Assembly: GCA_002633005.1 (NCBI GenBank) | Contig: NMRA01000372.1 | Span: 377,627 to 441,626, forward strand | Source of the DNA: Phoronis australis | Taxonomy: Eukaryota > Phoronida > Phoronidae | Reading direction: 5' to 3' | DNA: 64,000 bases | Part shown: positions 14,050-25,966 of the stretch, one piece after another | How the letters are laid out: each line of letters begins with the position of its first letter | Numbering within the stretch: the stretch's first letter is position 1 | Program-made: the position numbers and the translations under genes | Notes under the pieces: generated by a model | Seen by the model: only the letters and a program-made list of their open reading frames with translations | What the model was told of the DNA's origin: nothing | The model's database searches: none

Positions 14050-15640
14050 AATATTAGTAAGCCATTTTGTAGTTAGAATTTTGAAGCCGTAATAATTATT
14101 ACCGGTCGTTTTTGCTGTTTTTCATGTTAAAACATGAATTACTGTTATGACGGGAATATGGTATTTTGTCCACGATTACTTTTGTCTTGTACTGCACTAA
14201 GTAGGTTACACAGACAACTTGTAGTTCGTATCTAGGGGCTGTTGTGAGCATGCATGATATAACAACATGGAAAATATTGATCTGAATATGGCTGTTATTA
14301 AAACATGTAGATACAGCAGAGAAAGCCAGAAATGAATTATTCAACAAGTGTATTTTTTGGGTTCATCAAAGATTCAGGTAAACTCAGAAAGTTAAATTTG
14401 ACATGCAGGTCTCTACCTTGAGACAGTCAATGGTTGATATGCAAAAGGTTGTTTTGAGAATTTCCATTGCCAGTGACAGCTGAGGGGAAACAGAATTGTA
14501 ACTGCTTTCATAGGATCAATGGCATATGCCATGTCACCTGTTAGGGTTCACTCACCTGAACACTGCGAACATCAGTGAAAGGGGAAAGACAACTGTACAG
14601 TGAATAGCAGGTCACTTGACATGAACTTTAGCTAACATCAGCTAAGACAACATTAAAAGTCACCACACACTAGTACAGTACAAGACAAAAGTAATCAGAC
14701 AAACTATTGCTTGAACGGGTCACAATGGGCTAATTAAGTCAACAGCAAAAATGACAGATAATAACAATAGGTGGCAGTAAAGGTCTAGGCAAAATGCTGT
14801 AGCCATCTTACAAAGTTTCTTGTTAATTTCCTATCATTCTGATGATGGAAGACTGTTCTGACATCTACCGTGTAATTCTGCTTCCACCCAACACTTGTGA
14901 TGGGTGGTTCTGGGTCATGTTGACTCTAGTACTGTATTTACTTATAAAGACAGTTTTTAATATACAACCACTAGCTTTCGTTAACTCCCAGAACAGCCAA
15001 CAACCAGCAGACACTGTACATAGTACGTAATGTCCACGGCGTTCAAGCAACTATAAAATTGCATTCCATCCAAGAAATGAATTTTTGATTTAAAGCACTC
15101 ATCGCTATAAAATTAGGCTCAACTTGTTCCTAACCCAAGACACTGGAAGTGATTCCATGGGAACGTGGTTGGCACATAAAGTGACACCTAGTGACAAGTT
15201 AGTGGACTTGTAGAGACTGGGGCCTGTTACAAGAAACTGACTTAAGCTCCTTTTGACTAACAGTAAGTCTAAGATTTGTCTCAACTTCCAAACTTTGAAA
15301 CTGCTACATCCAACAAAGTTCAAGTCAAAATTAAGGCAAAACTTGAAGTCAAAAATTTAAGTCAAGCTTAATACCTCTTTCTTGAAACAGACTTAACATG
15401 AATTTAATATATCTTAAACTTATCTCATTCATCTTGGCTAAGTCGGTTTTCTTGGAGCGGCACCTAGACTAAAATCAACCTGTCAGTTCTTTAAAAACCC
15501 TGAAATCACCTCAAGTTTGACTAAGCAACAATTCAGGACCAATTTCATAATGATTATAAACTACTAATAGTTTAAATTAAAATTTGTTTTTGAGACAGAA
15601 GATGGCTTTATTGCCGCTTTAAATTTAGATGTATCTGCTT
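14050..15640. other. gene-free stretch
   Basis: Short random open frames only; nothing recognised. Confidence 0.4.
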
Positions 15641-15650
15641 GTTCCTAACT

Positions 15651-16041
15651 ATGCTAATGTATAGCAGGAACTGAACCACGATCCTATTTGAACATCATCT
15701 ATGCTAAACGAAGTGCAGGTTGTATTCATTGACAACTAATATTTACAAGAAAACAAAAATTCTGCAAGTTGGTGCCTTTGTACCTTGGGGGCAAACATAA
15801 CCCGCATCATATAGCGTTATTCCTCAACACCATGTCACAATACTAATACTGGACATGGCAGAGTGATTTACGATGGATCGTTTTCGACATAAAACTTGTT
15901 CTTAAAAACATTTGGCAATTTTCGACCTAGGTCACATTCACATCGTCGCTACATGTTGTGTTTCTAATTAATTTGACCAGGCAATCACAGATATACGGAA
16001 TTAACGTGTAAGTTCTACTGTAAAGGACAGGTGAAGCACAA
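15651..16041 (+). repeat. dispersed 390-base repeat, copy 1
   Basis: From ATGCTAATGTATAGCAGGAA to about GAAGCACAAC, aligned over its whole length with 41601-42001 in the same direction. No ORF shared. Confidence 0.7.
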
Positions 16042-17438
16042 CTTTGTAAGCCAAGAACCCAAATCTTAAAAACGAGAAGTAAACAAGTGATGGAAAAATA
16101 AATAGAAAGGTTCATTTATTCACTAGCGGTCAAGCATGACAAGTTTCCTGAATGGTTACATAAATCCAAGTTTCCTGGATGGTTACATAGCATTTCCTTG
16201 CCTTTAACAAAAATTCTAAACGCCAACTATAATGTGCAATACATGGTCCAATTCTCATATACCATACAGTGGCAGTAGTGTCAGAAATGTCACAAACCAA
16301 CGATAGACATTTCTTCAAACGCTCAAACCCATTTTCTGACAAAGTAAATAAGCTACGATGCTAGACGACAAAACGGAAAAAGAATTGTTTGTAATTGTTG
16401 GCCTCATGATCACTCATTTTCTCCTTGATTAATTTAACACGTACCGTCAGAGGTCCTAAAGTCGTGAGTGCCCTAAAGTCGTGAACGATCTTATTGTCCG
16501 CTTCTGCGTGGCCCTGACATCTGAAGTTTCCAGCGTTCGTCTGCTTATGAACGTCAAACGAATACCAGAACGCATTGACAATCACAATATGCTAATAAAC
16601 AGGGAGTGTGTGGCGTCCTTTTTCAAATGTATCTTAAAAACTATTCCACGTTTTTGTGCATTTTCAGAATACATTTTCAAAACTATACATCATTCAGATT
16701 TGCTCAAACATGCACTCCAGGAGTAGCTTTAACAATGTATCAAAATGTCCCAGTGTCGATAAAGTTTTGTAAAGCCAAAGCAATAAAATACAGAGAGATA
16801 ATTCATGCTGGGTTCTTAGCGTTTTACGTAAACATCACCATTGAAAATGTCTGTGCACATCGGAGTTGGGTGCAAAACGCATAACTATTTATTTCAATTT
16901 AAAACTGAATTCATAAACAATGCAATGCATTTTTATGTCATCTAGAATAACTGTAAGCACTGTAGTTGATTGGTGTGGCCTTACTTCGTGCATTTCCAGC
17001 TTAACGAAAAGGTCACGACTCTAGGTCCTTGAGTCTAGGCCTGTCTAGGGCCTCATTCAAAATGGTCGGCGATATGAGTGACTGTTTCTAAACTCTGCTT
17101 ACAGAGACTGAAAAAACATGTATATTTGTGAAGGCTGATATATTTCCATGACATCACACTAGCAGTTGCTAATGGACATTAGGTAGGACTAGTAGCACAA
17201 TCAGCTGCTTGTTATGCTTATATTCACGTCTTTAGGTCACCGGAGTCTCTCTTACTGGTTCCTAGATTTAGCACAGAAGAAATTTTGATCACCACGATTA
17301 TTTTAGCGCACTTGTCATGTTACCTCATGTATACCAAGTTCACGCATACGCAATATTGAGATTAAGCAGGATTCCCAAAGTCACTCACAGCACTGCAGCT
17401 ATTGCGTTGAGCTTGTTGTGACTGTCATTGACATTAGG

Positions 17439-18306
17439 CCTCTGTTGGCCCGAACCAGAGGCGATGTAGAGGCTATAGGCGCTCTGTACGCCGGAAGCTT
17501 TTCGGCGAATTATGCCTCGCACCGACTAAACCATCAAAGCCACGTTGTTATAACTACCTTCTGCGCATAGACGAACACCTTAGGAGGTTGTCGATGTGAT
17601 TAATTCCTTCCAACTCGAACAAATACTCCCGTTATGAAACTCTTTCTTCGAGCAGTCCCTATTTCAGTTCCCAAAATCGTGAACTCACCATTTTTATACT
17701 GCGCACGCTCCAATTCATGACCTCAATCTTTAAATAGGCCAAAGGTGAGCCATTGCGGTCTTGTCAGTCAAATGTTCGTTTCCAAAATGCCACCACTTAT
17801 ACTTGTCTTTAATTGGCGTTACTTGAAACTGATTGTATTTCAATGAATCATTGTTTGTATTTGATAAAAATAAATGCTGTTGATATGACATTTAATAGTC
17901 TTTGTGCACATATTTGACATTTTAATGTTTAACAACACGGCAAATGCACGGCTGGTTCCCGGCAGCACGTACGCGAAGGGCGGGAACTTCAGCTTTCAAA
18001 GTTCGCCGGTAGGTCCGCAACTTCTGACCTTCGGCCTGGTTAAAAAAATGAAAAAGTTGATTTCACGATTTTGGGAACTGAAATAGGGACTGCTCGAAGA
18101 AAAAGTTTCATAACGGGAGTATTTGTTCGAGTTGGAAGAACTTAAACACATCGACAACCTCCTAAGGTGTTCGTCTATGCGCAAAAGGTAGTTATAACAA
18201 CGTGGCTTTGATGGTTTAGTCGGTGCGAGGCATAATTCGCCGAAAAGCTTCCGGCGTATAGAGCGCCTATAGCCTCTACATCGCCTCTGGTTCGGGCCAA
18301 CAGAGG
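17439..18306. repeat. long inverted repeat: 243-base arms, 382-base spacer
   Basis: Arm 1 is 17439-17681 and arm 2 is 18064-18306 in opposite orientation, with fewer than ten differences. Each arm has two smaller hairpins, for example CGCCGGAAGCTTTTCGGCG. TGTCATTG plus ACATTAGG directly precedes arm 1. After arm 2 the same two blocks follow, separated by CCTA. This resembles a duplicated target. The 106-codon open frame at 18316-17996 is just arm 2 read through. It may be a foldback transposon; no transposase is present. Confidence 0.75.
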
Positions 18307-19068
18307 CGATTGTCATTGCCTAACATTAGGCAAGCCACCTAACTCGAGTCACGGTCGTATTTTCACCTTACGTAGTACACAACAACGAAAAAAGCACGTA
18401 GAACTAAATTAACTGTTTCCTTACCTACTGAAGCAAGCCCCAAAACGCGACACGGATTCAAATAAGGAAGTAGTCTGACTGTTACGATTCGGACCTGTCC
18501 TGTTTACTGTTCCTCAACCACACAGTTTACGTAAACACAAACGTAAAACTTATATTTTTAGTGACTAAATTTTACATGAAAATGAGTGCTATTCATACAT
18601 GTTTGTCATTAAATAAAAATTCTTTATGGGTATACAGTTTTACAGATAGAAAACTTTTACCATTTTGGCATATATTGTACATAAATTTAGGTGAACAAAA
18701 CATTTGTTTTATATTTATGAATAGCTATGTGAAAAGAGAGACATCTAGCGTTTGATTTGCTTTACATAATTTTAAATTACAGCCTGCTAACACATATATG
18801 CCTCGGCGCCCGCATTCAATGATCTTTGACAATTGAGTTTCAGTCTTATGTGCAGACTTGTGTTAAATTTTGTTTTTCAATTTACTTTAAATGTGCTTCA
18901 CTAATCTGAGACAAGACTGATCCGAACTGGTTCGGCTGGTTACTACCACCGGCCCGGCGGCTGCACCAACTCAGCCGGAATTAAGGCATGAGCCGGCCCG
19001 CTTTTTTCAGCTATTTTTTCCGAATCATAAGTTCTTCTTCCACGAGGTTGCGTTCCATGCGCGCACCT

Positions 19069-19110
19069 GGGGGGGAGGGGGAGGGGCCGGGGGGAGTTGG
19101 GGGGGGGGGC
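19069..19110 (+). other. G-run tract in a GC-rich island, quadruplex candidate
   Basis: Runs of 7, 5, 4, 6 and 11 G within 42 bases, inside a GC-rich patch (about 18940-19190) that stands out from the AT-rich surroundings. The Pro/Arg-rich open frame on the other strand follows from the G runs. Confidence 0.6.
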
Positions 19111-20198
19111 TCGGAGGGCTCGACGCCGAGACCCTCTTGAAGTTGGGCCGAAGTGCCGGGCAACGCCATGGAGGCTTACACTGGTCACCGCTCAGATTCC
19201 CCTAGCCCCGCCAAACAATTTTTATGATGCCTTTTCAGTTCGCCCTTTGTGCTGATGTAGTTCTAAGCTACTTAAATGGAAAGGTAATAGCTACCACTGT
19301 TTCAACAATTATGGTTGTTATTACACCCGAGCCCTGGCCGGCAGCACACTAACAGAGATATCACATATGATGAGCCTGCAGGCGTGTGGAGAGTTGTAAC
19401 TTGGTACATAAAAAGTTAATTGGATGTATTTATCTTGACCGAGGACCACTTCTCAAAGGAACGACATGTTTCATATACCGGCTATAATACTCCTGCCTAC
19501 CTATTTTTTTACCGGGAATCATTGAACTCTATAGTGGTCGATATCTTATTTTTAAACTTCAACTACCAAAACAGTGGTAGATTTTAATCGTCAGCGATCA
19601 GCTTAATTAGTTTAGTTAATTGAACTTCCCAGATTACAGCAACACTAAACATTTCACAGCGATCAAAAGTACACGTACTATTCGTTCAAGTTTAACCTTT
19701 ATTAGAACTCAAATCATCTATACAAAAGTACAAATGATGATCTGATAGCCGCGAAACTGAAGATTTGGAATTTCTGGACAATTTCGGTTACACTGACAAC
19801 ATAACTATTCGCATAGATGTTTGTCAGTCATAAAAACGGTGCCGGCGCAAACGATAAATACAACTGTTTCCTAGTCTAAAATCTGGTTAAAAGAGATTGA
19901 AAGAATAGTAATAAAATAAATAATCCCTGCATTGATATTGTACACTCTGATCAACGTTTGTAAATCCACTTGTATTATATCAATACACATGTTAATTTAT
20001 CTTCAATCGTACCCAGTGTTTTTAGTTTTTACTAGCTTATTAGTTCATCGATTTGGTTGTTTTTGTTTCTCAGCGGAATACCACCGTGGTGACGAAAATT
20101 ATTGGTTAATGCATTATGAAAATTCGCCAATATGTACATGTAAAGGCCGAGAAGTTTACTTCAGTTTGTAGTCGGACAATTTCACTTACATTTGTAAT

Positions 20199-20272
20199 TG
20201 GGTCTTGCTCGCACCAGACTCCGCCTCTCTGCCACTCTTGTGCTCTTCCAACTGAGCTACCGAGGTCCCGAT
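20199..20272 (-). repeat. tRNA-derived SINE-like element
   Basis: Read on the minus strand: GGGACCTCGGTAGCTCAGTT, an RNA polymerase III A box (TAGCTCAGTTGG), and about 40 bases on GGTGCGAGCAAGACCC, a weak B box. It lacks an intact tRNA fold, so it is a pseudo-tRNA or SINE head. Confidence 0.55.
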
Positions 20273-20304
20273 ATCTGTGCAATAACTGTTTGCAGCCGGC
20301 GGTT

Positions 20305-20338
20305 GGGTGGGTGGGTGGTCGGGTGGGTGGGCAAGGGG
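20305..20338 (+). other. GGGTGGGTGGG tract, quadruplex candidate
   Basis: Six runs of three or more G with one- to four-base gaps, about 35 bases beyond the SINE-like element. Confidence 0.6.
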
Positions 20339-20801
20339 TTGAAGTGATTGGCAATCTGGGACTTAAGCAATGAACAGGATGAACACCTAGGATACGGAGC
20401 CAGACACAGAATGAATGAGTTTCTACCGTACTAGTACCTACCATACCGGGAGCGGTCTGCTCTCCCACACCCCCCATTGTGGGTAAGCCAGTGCTTACTA
20501 GAGTTCGCATTTTTTTCAAAATTGGTAATAGTGTTTCTATTTCAATATCTCACTAACCTATGTGAAATCGCCAATCGTTGCTCTTTTAAGGCTAAAGTGT
20601 TTGACTTCATTTTCAAAATTTGACATTGTTCTTAGTCAAGTTGATGTAAATTCTTGCCCAAATAAGATAGCACAAACAACTTTTAGCCTACATGGCCCCG
20701 AGGGATCTCTAATCGTTTCTATTCTGAGCAAGGTAGAAGTTCCAATATAACATTTGAGTCTATGTGTTATTTTTGGAAAATTAAAGTTGTCGTGTAGTAC
20801 A

Positions 20802-20956
20802 CAGTGGCGGATTTAAAGCGGGGCCAAGGGGGCCATGCTCCCCCCTAAAACTCTCCCAGATTCCATTTTGCAATTGGGGGTGCGAATGTCTGACGGGCAA
20901 AATCCTTGTTAATACTCTGCCTTGGCCCCTAACTAAAAATCCTGGATCCGCCCCTG
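20802..20956 (+). mobile_element. MITE-like family 1, copy 1 (CAGTGGCGGAT ends)
   Basis: Runs from CAGTGGCGGATTTA to CCTGGATCCGCCCCTG, so the ends are inverted repeats. The inside carries GGCCAAGGGGGCCATGC and CTCCCAGATTCCATTT, shared with the other copies. No coding capacity. Confidence 0.65.
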
Positions 20957-20959
20957 ATC

Positions 20960-23270
20960 TTTATGCATAAAATGTACAGTACTGTGTACCTGTTAGAAAT
21001 TCTGTTTATTTTTCAAAATTATTTAAACACACAGAACTCTCCTAGATGTGAATTATAACATTCTCTATACTCGGAATGTGTCTGGCTACCTCTGCATAAT
21101 GTGTAGGTTGTTTTGTCCTTTGGTTTGGGTGGTGATTAGTTTTAGTCAATGTCATTCCATTAAACTCTCAAATCATTCTGTCATATTTTCAAATGGTCGG
21201 AATAATATTGATTTTGTAATTAAAAGAATTCGTTCCGTAACGGCCCTCGATGTACATGTGTAACTGCCGATAGTTTTGCCAAATTTATTTAGTCGCAGAT
21301 TTCAACCCCGTAACATTGAAACAATATTTCCAATAAAACAGAACCGGCAGGTTGAAACGGACGGTATTATGATTCACACACGTTTGAAACATTATTTGTC
21401 TATCCCGGGGAGATATCTCATTATCATCTGTTTAGCCAGTGTGGACCCACTGTCCCTCCAAGCCTGTTGCTTCCGTTGACTTGTTTTGGCGTCACTCTTC
21501 TTGCTCGCCATCTATGACATCATTTTTTCTGTAATCAGTTCCATGAAGAAACCTTTTTCTCAAGAGAAAAGTGTTCTGACCTTTTTCTACTCATTTTATT
21601 GATTACAGAGCCACCCGGAAAATACGTCTGCACCGATTCTACCTCCACTGTGCGCTGTCATTGAAACATACGTGATCGCAGTTCCATTAACACTTCAATA
21701 GCTTCTTTGTGGGGTTAATCCAGTTCGACACAGTGGGGCGCCTTGTCGTCTTCTTTCTAAGAACACTGTTCGGCAAAATTAAATGAAAATCTGCAAAGCA
21801 ACTCTAAAGATAGATACAGGCATCCACTAGGAGACACAGCAGTGGTCCAACTGTTGTCGAGTTTAAAATTGGACTACACACGACAAATTGTAACCTTGCA
21901 AGGGGTTAACCCTATGTTTACACACTAGCCCTGAACTTGAGATAAACATTTTTCACCGTCAGAGTATTTCGTGAGAAGTCAAGCTTGTTCAACGTGAAAT
22001 GATGGATAGATATAAAGCAATATAGGTAGATGGGCTTTACGTGAGCTTTTTTAAAAAATGACCTAAAAATGGTAAGTTGGCAGCATTTTTCTCTAATGCA
22101 AATCAGCACGGTTTAAAAATTCCGTGGTTGCCTACTTTTGCAAATGATTTTCAAAAACGAAATGATCATAAAGGATATTTGTGGAGATTAGGAAATAAAA
22201 GCTTTCGATATCTTATTTTTGGAAAATTAAAAATTGATCTGAAGCACGAGATTAAAATTCCGTTCTGCAAAGTACTTGCCTGCTCTCCTCTAACCTATCC
22301 TCAAGCTCGCTTCAGTCCATGAGATGAGTTCGCGATCTCTCGTTCTCAATTTTTTTAAACGGCTTCATAGTTCTTTTATGTGAATATTGTGTTTTAATTA
22401 TAAGTGAAATTTACTGCTAGTAATATTTAGACTTAGTTTAATAGTTGAGTACACTTTAGTGTTCCATTTTTAGATGCAGTTTTTCTATTTCGTCTCGAAA
22501 TTTACCCCTGTGTAACCCAGAGTAGACTTACACATTTTCACAAGATAAGGTGACAATGATCTTCAACGGGGTCTGGCAATACAGGTGAATTAGGTGCCGT
22601 ATCAAGGTAACGGTGCTTCTCCCGAAACAAGACCGAAATTACGCTTCCAGCAGAGGCAGGAACTTCAAGTTTTGCAGCCTGTCAATTTTATGTATTGAGT
22701 TCACGCTCATGCTGAACTTTTTTAATGTTAGCGTTTTCGGCGGTGTTCTATCGATTTTCCGGACGTTCGATGCATTTTTGTCTTGCAGGAGAAGACATCA
22801 TTTGATACCTGTAAAGATAGGACTTGGTGTAGGAACACACTAACTTTCGAAAGATTCTGCTATCTCATGCCCCGTCAAACGATAAAATGTGGAATGAACA
22901 CTTCATCAATAAATAAATAAACACTGTTTGATAAGAAATCTTGATCAACGTTTATTACAAAGCAATCAATCGTCCAATCAACTTTCTGATAATGGTTGTA
23001 AACAAAAACTTCACCCAAGTCAGAAGACCGTCATATATCTCTCCACATTACATCAGCAAATTTGCAAATTGTTCGAATCAATGTCTTAACGAGCGTCGTT
23101 GGTATTCTTGCTTAGTAATTCCAGGTTCAGCAGTCGCAGCTCTGATAGTACAAGCGCTTGGAAAAGTCAGGTGTGCGCGGATGTTTTGCGCCCGACTTAT
23201 CATCAAGGGCAGGCTTCGGCACGCATATGATGCACAATCATGACCTGGCATCATTATTCGGAAATAGAAA
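20960..23270. other. gene-free stretch after the pseudokinase-like gene
   Basis: The only item of note is an AATAAA on the minus strand at 22956-22951. No exon or repeat recognised. Confidence 0.4.
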
Positions 23271-23276
23271 TGACTT

Positions 23277-24782
23277 TTAAAAGATAGAGCGGGTGAAGAA
23301 CTTCTCCGTCATTAGGGCCTTGATGACGTCACCCCAAGTAGCTTTAGGTGGCACTTGCGACATCAGCTGACGAGCATCGTAGAACCTTTCGTTGGAGTCT
23401 GTTTCCCAGTTGATCAGGCCCATTAGATCGCGTACCTTAGCAAAGTCGCCGTAGTAGGTGGCACAGGGGTTGTGCTTCAACAACGTTGCGTCTCGGAAAT
23501 CTAAGAACTGTGCCGTGTATAAACCATTGGCCTTGATCACTACTATGTTGTCCGCACTCACGGCTGTCAAAATCACGCCTGTTCTGTTCAGAACGTTAAC
23601 CTGTTCACATACGTTGATCAGAACGTCAAGCCACTCTCGGTCGGTGAGTACAGTAAACCCAGACTTTTTCTTGTACTCGTTGAGTAGTTGACGCAGTGTC
23701 TGTCCTTTGTGGATAGCGGTTCCAGCAAAGTCAATTAAAAGTCCCCACGAGATGTGAAACGAGTTTTCCTCTAACGGGAAAAACCCTCGAAATTGAGGAG
23801 TGATTCCTTTTTCATTGGCTAACTGGAAGACTTCAACTTCTTTCCAGACGTCGTATAAAGATGATGACTCCTTGCGAAACACTTTGAGAACGTAGAACAC
23901 CTGCTGCTTCTCAACTAAGTATACACAGCCATAACTTCCTTGGTCAATAATAACAGGTTTTCCGTCACGATAAACGTAATGATAGCTCATGGGATCGTGA
24001 ACAACAGTCGCACCAAATTTCGACTCAAAGTCTGGCTGATGGTGAAAGGGCGACGCCTTGAAAGTCGGAAATGGGAAAACTGGTACATGTTCAGACCAAT
24101 GTCTACTATTTTTATTACTCTTCTTTCTGGAAAACAAAGATTTCACTTTACGCACTGTTCTCCGAAAAAGTGATAACTTTCGCTGTTCGCCGTCTTTATT
24201 TAAACCTCCTCCGTCATCACTTGTTCCAGCTACTGGGACTTCTGTCACTACTTCGGGAAACAAGTTCAGACAATTTTCCGGTATCTTTATGGAGTTGGTA
24301 TTGTTACTGTCTTCAAATCGATCGTCATCACTAGAGCATCTAGGTAGTGATGCGTTGTCAGCCTTGGTTTCACCTGCGGAATTGGAGCATCCCAACCCGA
24401 CATCCTCCTCAGGGATGACTTCCATAGGTCTAGGTGGATCTTGACGAGTACTGGAGCAATGTACACGTTTATTACGTGTACATGTACCTCTACACTGTAT
24501 TATCCGTTTTTGGGGTTCCGTAGAACAACTAGGGCCTGGCAAGTCGTTACTCTTTACAACCCCTTCATGATCGCCGCCCCCCATGTCATCCTCATCACGA
24601 ATTACTTGCCGTCTACGCGGCTTTCGACTAGTAGCAGACCAATGGGCACCATTGTTGTGCAGAGCTCGATATTCCTTGATTCGTTTTTTGGCTTTCTCTC
24701 TAGCAATATGCAGTTTGAGCCTCTCGTTCGCCTTTTTCAAGATGTACTTTTTTCTCAAAGTCCTTTCATCCATTCTTTTCAA
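23277..24782 (-). CDS. intronless pseudokinase-like protein, 501 residues
   Basis: One open frame of 501 codons. Residues 1-230 are basic and polar with little fold: a Lys/Arg helix at about 8-40, NLS-like clusters at 53-62 and 207-227, and acidic Ser-rich stretches between. Residues about 265-495 read as a protein-kinase fold: a glycine loop DQGSYGCVY (279-287, first Gly replaced by Asp), a VLKVF lysine (Lys300), a helix-C glutamate (KEVEVF, Glu315), a catalytic-loop position LTAVSADN (405-412) and DFRD in place of DFG (428-431). The catalytic His-x-Asp is therefore absent (Ala407 where Asp belongs) while the Asn is kept. It could bind nucleotide, but phosphotransfer is unlikely (inference). 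A candidate AATAAA on this strand is at 22956-22951. The alternative start is Met4. A retrocopy is possible, but I see no poly(A) tract. Confidence 0.75.
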   Translation of the reverse strand: MKRMDERTLRKKYILKKANERLKLHIAREKAKKRIKEYRALHNNGAHWSATSRKPRRRQVIRDEDDMGGGDHEGVVKSNDLPGPSCSTEPQKRIIQCRGTCTRNKRVHCSSTRQDPPRPMEVIPEEDVGLGCSNSAGETKADNASLPRCSSDDDRFEDSNNTNSIKIPENCLNLFPEVVTEVPVAGTSDDGGGLNKDGEQRKLSLFRRTVRKVKSLFSRKKSNKNSRHWSEHVPVFPFPTFKASPFHHQPDFESKFGATVVHDPMSYHYVYRDGKPVIIDQGSYGCVYLVEKQQVFYVLKVFRKESSSLYDVWKEVEVFQLANEKGITPQFRGFFPLEENSFHISWGLLIDFAGTAIHKGQTLRQLLNEYKKKSGFTVLTDREWLDVLINVCEQVNVLNRTGVILTAVSADNIVVIKANGLYTAQFLDFRDATLLKHNPCATYYGDFAKVRDLMGLINWETDSNERFYDARQLMSQVPPKATWGDVIKALMTEKFFTRSIF

Positions 24783-25202
24783 TTATTTTATCTCCACTAC
24801 GGTAAACGTCTATCCTCTTCAGCTATGGTCAACCGCGCGCATGATAAATTACGAATGAGTGTTTGTTACGTCACGCTTTATTGTGTAATATAGATCATGA
24901 CGTATTGTTATGAAATTCCATTATAGTTAATTTTCCTCAATATATTTAAATTGAAAAACAGTTTTATACATTGGGAAACTAAATACTAAAGTACTTAAAC
25001 AGTACACACCATGGATTTTTGCACATTTTGAATTACCGGTGGCCACAGACTAAATGTATGACGTAAAATTTAGCTAAACCCATGTTTATGTTGTGTAATT
25101 AGTTCAAAATTTTGATTTTTCTTTCAATTTTGCCAATTTGCACATTTCCCGCCATGTGACGTCATGGGTTGAACAAAAGAGATCAGTGACTAGCATTGAA
25201 CA

Positions 25203-25451
25203 ATGGCGGAGACCAGGGAATTTGAAAGTGACCACGATTATGAGCAAGAATTGAACGAATACTATGAAGAAACGTATGAGAATGGTGGCCAGGATGAGGA
25301 AATGGGGTTGCACGAAAGCGAGAACAAGTTTAATGTGCTTCCGGCTGCGTACTTTTCTACTTTGAGCCTTGTAAACTGGATCCTCCCGCGAGAGAAGCGG
25401 CCTCGGGCTCGGCGAGTCAACCCAGTCATCCAACAGACGATCCTGAATTAA
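25203..25451 (+). CDS. small acidic ORF, 82 residues, divergent from the pseudokinase gene
   Basis: An ATG in good context (A at -3, G at +4) opens a frame of 82 codons. The first 55 residues are strongly acidic (many E, D and Y), followed by a short hydrophobic stretch (YFSTLSLVNWIL) and a basic end (REKRPRARR). No family is recognised. It starts 420 bases from the start of the pseudokinase-like gene on the other strand, so the two could share a promoter. It might also be a first exon or a remnant tied to the THAP fragment just downstream. Confidence 0.35.
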   Translation: MAETREFESDHDYEQELNEYYEETYENGGQDEEMGLHESENKFNVLPAAYFSTLSLVNWILPREKRPRARRVNPVIQQTILN

Positions 25452-25484
25452 AAGCTGATGTTTCTGAATGATAAATATTGTCCT

Positions 25485-25743
25485 TTATTGAACCAGGCCT
25501 TCATCGTCTCCTGTGACTGGAGTCGAAACACGAGTCCTCGAAGTGGGCAGAACACAGAGTGGCCCCGGACCGAATTGCTTGGACCACGATGATGACTTCC
25601 CACACTCTCGTTCGGCGCACGAAGTCATGCCACTTCTGCGCAACTTTGGTGTCCTTTGGAACACCGAGACGTTTTCCGCCTGGCTGTTGTTGCTGCAGCC
25701 TCCGAAACACATCTTTTGATCCCTCTACGAACCTTCTCGACAC
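25485..25743 (-). pseudogene. frameshifted THAP zinc-finger domain remnant
   Basis: Two overlapping frames together make a THAP (C2CH) domain. The first, starting at 25712, gives MCFGGCSNNS, the N-terminal Cys pair. The second gives PKDTKVAQKWHDFVRRTR and then LCSAHFEDSCF, the W and the C-x-x-H of the domain. The frame changes between them near the VSVF / VPKD point, so the domain is broken. THAP domains occur in P-element-like transposases and in host regulators. No transposase body is visible, so this is an isolated remnant. Confidence 0.6.
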
Positions 25744-25966
25744 TTTGTCTCTGATCCGAACGGCATGGCAAACGACTTGGGTTCAACCCATGACGTTGTA
25801 AATAATTATTATTTTCTTCAATTTTTGCGTGTTTCTTTATGAGCTGTGCACTAAAGGCACTGAAATCAAGCAAGATATAATAATAAAATTTATTTTGAGG
25901 TACTAGAGTCATGTTGTGTACACTTTAAGTCAAGTTCTAGATTACATTTATGTTTTTTAAAACATA

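Noticed and set aside
17996-18316. 106-codon Arg/Ser-rich frame
   Set aside because: It lies on one arm of the inverted repeat; the other arm's matching frame is interrupted.
18943-19188. Pro/Arg-rich 81-codon frame on the minus strand
   Set aside because: Its composition follows directly from the long G runs; no motif and no splice partner.
20106-20519. 137-codon frame with RDLGSSVGRA
   Set aside because: This phrase is the usual false translation of a tRNA-like sequence; the DNA is the SINE-like element.
24441-24893. 150-codon frame opposite the pseudokinase-like gene
   Set aside because: Shadow of the real gene on the other strand.
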